Below, one piece after another: positions 6,964 through 10,315 of a stretch of DNA of 10,315 bases. The notes below the pieces were generated by a model, which ran no database searches, was not told where the DNA came from, and worked only from the letters and a program-made list of their open reading frames with translations. Each line of letters opens with the position of its first letter. Position 1 is the first letter of the stretch. The stretch spans positions 1 to 10,315 of the forward strand of contig JAOUOQ010000046.1 of NCBI GenBank assembly GCA_029880275.1, in the 5' to 3' direction. A program made the translations under genes and the position numbers. This DNA is from Candidatus Aminicenantota bacterium. Lineage in GTDB: Bacteria > Acidobacteriota > B3-B38 > Guanabaribacteriales > B3-B38.

Positions 6964-8892
6964 TTAGCTCATTAACTGGTCTATTAGAGATTGGTTGTAG
7001 ACTATCCTTTTCCGCTCTCTCAACCTTGTAATGATAGCAGAGTACCGTTGAAGCTGCTTTTGCTGCAATAGAGTTTCTTTAAGCGTTTCCTTCTCTTGAG
7101 CGAACTCCTCAGAGGTAGGTTCTTCTTTAGCACCTACCTGAAACACCACGAATCCCTTGTCAACAGTAACCACCTCACTAATCTCCCCCACCCCCATAGC
7201 GAAAGCCCTCTTTTCCACCTCGGGCGTCATCCCGAGCTCTTCTATCTGCTCACCCCGTTTAAAGGGCTTCGGGGATTGAGGCTCTATCTTCTGCTGGGAG
7301 GCCACCGCCAACAGGTCGGGATTCTCCAGCAGCAGCTCACGCACCTCCTCCGCCTTTCCCCTAGCTAACTCCTTTCCCCCTTTGTCTTTGAAGTCATTGA
7401 TGACCTTCGTTTTCACCTCCTCCAGGGGCGGGATAGAGGGAGCCTTCTTTTCCATCAACTGGAAGACACAATAGCTCCTGCCGATGAGGATAGGCTCGCT
7501 GATCTGCCCCACCTTCAGAGAAAAAGCAGAGTCGAGCAAAAGGGGGGGCGTCCCCAGACCCTCAATCCTTTCCTCTTTGGCAAAGAAGCCCGAATCCTTT
7601 ACCTCCAGGGCGTATTTTTTACCTGGAACATTAAGGTCATGCGCTGAGGAAGCCTCATTATAAACTTCTTCCGCTAATTCATCTGCTTCCTGATTAGCTT
7701 TTTCTGTACGAAGGGTCTTTTCAATCCTATCCCTTATATCCGCATCGGAGAGAGGCAGGTAATGTGCCCGCTGGATATCAGTAAGCTGGATGATGTGATA
7801 GCCAAACCTGGTTTTAATTACATCGCTGATGTCATTTATCTCCATGGAGAAGAGGACATCGTCCAGCTCCTGCACCATTCTACCCCTGGAGGAGTATCCC
7901 AGATCACCGCCATTTTGTGCCGTAGTCTCATCCTCTGAATACTGCCTGGCGAGCTCAGCGAAATCCTCCCCCACTCTTGCCCGGCTGAGAACCTCTTCGG
8001 CTTTCTTTCTTATCTCCTCTTCGTCCTCAGGTGTGGCATTAGGGGGTATTCTGAAAAGCATATGCCTTGAGCTTCGTTGGACGGGTACCTTGAAATCCTC
8101 CAGATGGCTCTGATAATAGCGCTGAACCTCCCTTTCGGAAACCTCAATCTCCCCACTTATCTTCGATTCTATATTAATATAAGTAATCCTTCTCCTTTCA
8201 GGCTCTCGGTAGTTTTCTTTGTTATCTTTATAAAATTCGGCTAACTCCTGGTCTGTCGGCACAATAAGGTCGGTGAAAGTAGCCGGCTGGAAAAGGAGAT
8301 AATTTATGCTTACCTTTTCCCTCTGCCTCTTAAATTCCTCTTTCAGCTCAGCCTCGCTAAGGGCTATCCCGTCAATTATCAGGCTGCTAAACTTCTGGAG
8401 ATAGAGTTCTCTGCGGATAGCTACCTCAAATTCGCTGGGGGAGATACGATTAGCTCTGAGGATCTCAAGATATTTCTCCTGTCCGATAAATTTTCCGTTC
8501 TGCTGGAAGACCTCGAATCTTTCCGTAATGTGGCTCCTTATTTCCTCAGGAGAAATCACAATACCCCGGCTTATCGCCTCCTGGACAATCATCTCTTCGT
8601 TTATCAGGTCATTCAGGGCCTGACTGGCTGCCAGCTGCTGGAGCCACTGCTGGTCGATATTTCCGGAGATAGACTGCTGAAACCGATCCAGGTTGAGTTT
8701 GTAAAGCCGAAGGAAGCTCTCGGCGCCTATCTCCACCCCACCTACCGTGGACACGGCGGTGGAGCTCCCTGAAAGACCCTGGCTACCTCTGCCCCACACC
8801 AAAAAGATGGTCAGGATAAAAGAAATGACCACCATCCACAAAATACTCTTGATCAGAAACGAGCGGGAATGCTCCCTTATTTCCTTAAGCAT
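6964..8892 (-). CDS. ppiD: PpiD/SurA-type membrane-anchored peptidyl-prolyl isomerase chaperone
   Basis: A 642-residue protein close to the length of E. coli PpiD (623). One N-terminal helix (12-33, after KEIREHSRSF) anchors it in the inner membrane with the body in the periplasm. A SurA-N-like helical chaperone region runs about 45-190. A parvulin domain covers about 274-372 with its hallmark elements intact: SRHMLFR (275-281), YSEDETTAQNGGDLGY (318-333) and FGYHIIQL (363-370), so isomerase activity is plausible. Two further parvulin-like segments (434-483 and 542-590) share a pattern (E-x-I-E-x-LG, then AF, VG-x-ISE, VFQ) but lack the GxH catalytic signature. The C-terminus is charged and helical. 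The family assists folding of exported and outer-membrane proteins at the Sec translocon exit. AGAGGTGAT (8904-8896) three bases before ATG supports the start. The holin-like gene follows on the same strand. Confidence 0.9.
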   Translation of the reverse strand: MLKEIREHSRSFLIKSILWMVVISFILTIFLVWGRGSQGLSGSSTAVSTVGGVEIGAESFLRLYKLNLDRFQQSISGNIDQQWLQQLAASQALNDLINEEMIVQEAISRGIVISPEEIRSHITERFEVFQQNGKFIGQEKYLEILRANRISPSEFEVAIRRELYLQKFSSLIIDGIALSEAELKEEFKRQREKVSINYLLFQPATFTDLIVPTDQELAEFYKDNKENYREPERRRITYINIESKISGEIEVSEREVQRYYQSHLEDFKVPVQRSSRHMLFRIPPNATPEDEEEIRKKAEEVLSRARVGEDFAELARQYSEDETTAQNGGDLGYSSRGRMVQELDDVLFSMEINDISDVIKTRFGYHIIQLTDIQRAHYLPLSDADIRDRIEKTLRTEKANQEADELAEEVYNEASSAHDLNVPGKKYALEVKDSGFFAKEERIEGLGTPPLLLDSAFSLKVGQISEPILIGRSYCVFQLMEKKAPSIPPLEEVKTKVINDFKDKGGKELARGKAEEVRELLLENPDLLAVASQQKIEPQSPKPFKRGEQIEELGMTPEVEKRAFAMGVGEISEVVTVDKGFVVFQVGAKEEPTSEEFAQEKETLKETLLQQKQLQRYSAIITRLRERKRIVYNQSLIDQLMS

Positions 8893-8939
8893 TCAATCAC
8901 CTCTTCCATAAATTCGATGCCACCCTAAAGTTCTTCATT

Positions 8940-8968
8940 ATTTTAAAACAAAAAGGGACCATTGGCAA
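8940..8968 (-). promoter_or_regulatory. Sigma70-type promoter of ppiD
   Basis: On the minus strand TTGCCA (8968-8963), a 17-base spacer and TAAAAT (8945-8940) each match consensus at 5/6 positions. The predicted start near 8933 gives a leader of about 40 bases to the ATG at 8892. It probably also drives the downstream holin-like gene. Confidence 0.65.
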
Positions 8969-9025
8969 TAGATTTCTGAAATTTTTCTTTCTCCTATCCC
9001 CCATCTTCTTAGACCAGAAAAAATC

Positions 9026-9054
9026 TTGATTAATTTTCTTACCTATGTTATTAT
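9026..9054 (+). promoter_or_regulatory. Sigma70-type promoter of the FecR-domain gene
   Basis: TTGATT (9026-9031), a 17-base spacer and TATTAT (9049-9054) form a good promoter (4/6 and 5/6). The predicted start is near 9061, leaving only about 14 leader bases, with GGAG (9061-9064) right at the 5' end. Either the leader is very short or transcription starts slightly earlier. It is back to back with the ppiD promoter, 57 bases apart. Confidence 0.5.
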
Positions 9055-9074
9055 TATATTGGAGTTTAGTAACT

Positions 9075-10315
9075 ATGAAAAAGAAGTATAAATCTGCTCG
9101 CCTGGGTATTGATTGGTTCACGGTAACCTATAAAAGCTTAATAATATGGTCTATTGTAATATGTATTATCCTGGTAGTTGGTGGGTATTTCATCTATACC
9201 AACTTCTACGCTAAGGAGGACCTTTCCAGGGTGGCACTGAAGGAGATTTCCAAAGCGGAAGACCTGATAAACAAAATAAGAAAATGGGAACCGAAAAGGG
9301 AGGATTTGGTCGAGGAACCCATGAATTTGGTAGTTCAAGCTCGAGATAATCACCGCCAACGAAAATTTGAAGAATCTATTGCTCTCGCCCGGGAATCTCA
9401 GAGCCTCTCTTCACAAACCTTAAAGGAGTTAGAGGCTGAAGAGTCAAGCGAGCGACAAGCTTACTTCACTGCCTTAGAGGGTGATGTCAGAATGAGACCC
9501 CGCGGGGAAGTGGAGTGGCTCCCAAGCAAGATAAGAATGACCTTGAAGCCCGGGGATATGGTTAAAACAGGAGTCAGCTCATCGGCACAAATAATGTTCT
9601 TTGATGGCACCACTTATGTTATTGAGGCTAATTCTCTTATAGTCATTCAGGAGAGCTTTGAGGACCCCTTCTCCAATGAACGAAGAGTATCTGTCAAACT
9701 CGACTCAGGAAAGGTCGACCTCTCTTCCCCACGAAAGAATGTGCCCACCTCAGCCTCCGCCATCACCTCCTCCACCACCCGAGCAGTCCTTGGTGAGACC
9801 TCGCGGGCAGCCATGAGCTTCGAACCCCAACTCAAAGAGACAGTCCTTGAGGTCTACAATGGCTCAGCTGAGGTGTCCACCAGAAAGGATAAGCTCACCG
9901 TTGGCTCCCTGGAAAAAGTTACCATAGACGACAAACAGCGACTCGCCTCGAGAGGGAAGCTTATCCCCTCACCTCAGCTTATCGTCCCGGTTTATGACCG
10001 GCAGTTTATAGACAAAGATCCCGAGAAGCTAAACATAACCTTCACCTGGGAAGAGGTCTTCGAGGCAGCGGAGTATACCCTGCAGATCTCCAAAAGCTCC
10101 CTCTTTGCCAATCCCTATCTCATTCGGGCTCACATGAAGAGTAACTCCATCGGTCTGGATGGATTTGCCGAGGGAACCTATTACTGGCGGGTAGCCGCAG
10201 TGAGACCAAATGGTGAGCAAAGTAGCTTTAGCAATTATTACAAATTCAGGCTGAAATCTTTGATAAGGAAAATCCAGAGCGGAGATACTACGCCGCCAAA
10301 TTTAGATGTGGATGA
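9075..10315 (+). CDS. Membrane-anchored FecR-domain protein with fibronectin-III/Ig-like module (3' end cut by window edge)
   Basis: I translated this by eye: the frame is open from ATG at 9075 to the window end (413 codons, no stop). A basic start and one helix at about 22-41 (LIIWSIVICIILVVGGYFIY) indicate a single-pass anchor with the body outside the cytoplasm. Residues 48-128 are charged and helical, possibly coiled coil or TPR-like. A FecR domain spans about 132-275: FTALEGDVRMRP, then LKPGDMVKTG (157-166), then LDSGKVDL (209-216), then ETVLEVYNGSAEV (255-267). A fibronectin-III-like module follows (about 320-393: ITFTWEEVFEAAEYTLQIS, then GTYYWRVAAV). The end (DTTPPNLDVD) looks like the start of another Ig-like domain. 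FecR domains occur both in anti-sigma regulators and in surface scaffolds; no ECF sigma factor is visible, and the architecture favours a scaffold or envelope-sensing role. GGAG lies ten bases before ATG. Confidence 0.87.
   Translation, partial: MKKKYKSARLGIDWFTVTYKSLIIWSIVICIILVVGGYFIYTNFYAKEDLSRVALKEISKAEDLINKIRKWEPKREDLVEEPMNLVVQARDNHRQRKFEESIALARESQSLSSQTLKELEAEESSERQAYFTALEGDVRMRPRGEVEWLPSKIRMTLKPGDMVKTGVSSSAQIMFFDGTTYVIEANSLIVIQESFEDPFSNERRVSVKLDSGKVDLSSPRKNVPTSASAITSSTTRAVLGETSRAAMSFEPQLKETVLEVYNGSAEVSTRKDKLTVGSLEKVTIDDKQRLASRGKLIPSPQLIVPVYDRQFIDKDPEKLNITFTWEEVFEAAEYTLQISKSSLFANPYLIRAHMKSNSIGLDGFAEGTYYWRVAAVRPNGEQSSFSNYYKFRLKSLIRKIQSGDTTPPNLDVD

Noticed and set aside
8897..9121. A 74-codon minus-strand open frame ending just before ppiD
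   Set aside because: It covers both divergent promoters and the start of the FecR gene; its composition (Phe, Lys, Asn rich) is that of translated AT-rich spacer. Only its last codons overlap the ppiD ribosome site.

Overview
The window looks like a chromosomal segment from a diderm (Gram-negative-type), probably uncultivated bacterium. Three observations support this: a PpiD/SurA-type periplasmic folding factor with an inner-membrane anchor, a secreted multidomain M14 metallopeptidase, and a membrane-anchored FecR-domain protein beside a eukaryotic-like Ser/Thr kinase. This mixture is familiar from lineages such as Acidobacteria/Aminicenantes, Omnitrophica, Planctomycetes and related candidate phyla, but nothing here fixes the phylum. 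Base composition is moderate. I see no phage block, IS element, CRISPR array, rRNA or tRNA.

Layout. (1) 1-2180, minus: an uninterrupted reading frame that runs off the left edge. It encodes a zinc ribbon, a Ser/Thr protein kinase, about nine membrane helices and the start of a formylglycine-generating-enzyme/SUMF1-type domain. A consensus-quality sigma70-type promoter lies just upstream (2225-2253). (2) 2342-3499, minus: a 12-helix MFS transporter of the drug-efflux type. (3) 3720-6275, plus, divergent from the transporter: a secreted 851-residue M14 zinc carboxypeptidase-like protein. (4) 6276-6633: a convergent gene-free gap with a small hairpin. (5) 6634-6891, minus: an 85-residue holin-like membrane protein with a 12-base full-length Shine-Dalgarno match. 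(6) 6964-8892, minus: a PpiD-type peptidyl-prolyl isomerase with one intact parvulin domain and two degenerate parvulin-like repeats. (7) 8893-9074: a divergent promoter region with a good promoter on each strand. (8) 9075-right edge, plus: a membrane-anchored FecR-domain protein with a fibronectin-III/Ig-like module, cut by the window end.

Functionally the segment is biased to the cell envelope: sensing or signalling across the membrane (kinase-FGE), export (MFS), extracytoplasmic proteolysis (M14), periplasmic folding (PpiD) and an extracytoplasmic FecR-type module. The genes are mostly separate transcription units; only ppiD and the holin-like gene look like one operon. I do not see strong evidence for a new multi-gene system. 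The most interesting single object is the kinase/nine-helix/FGE fusion, whose topology puts the FGE domain outside the cytoplasm.
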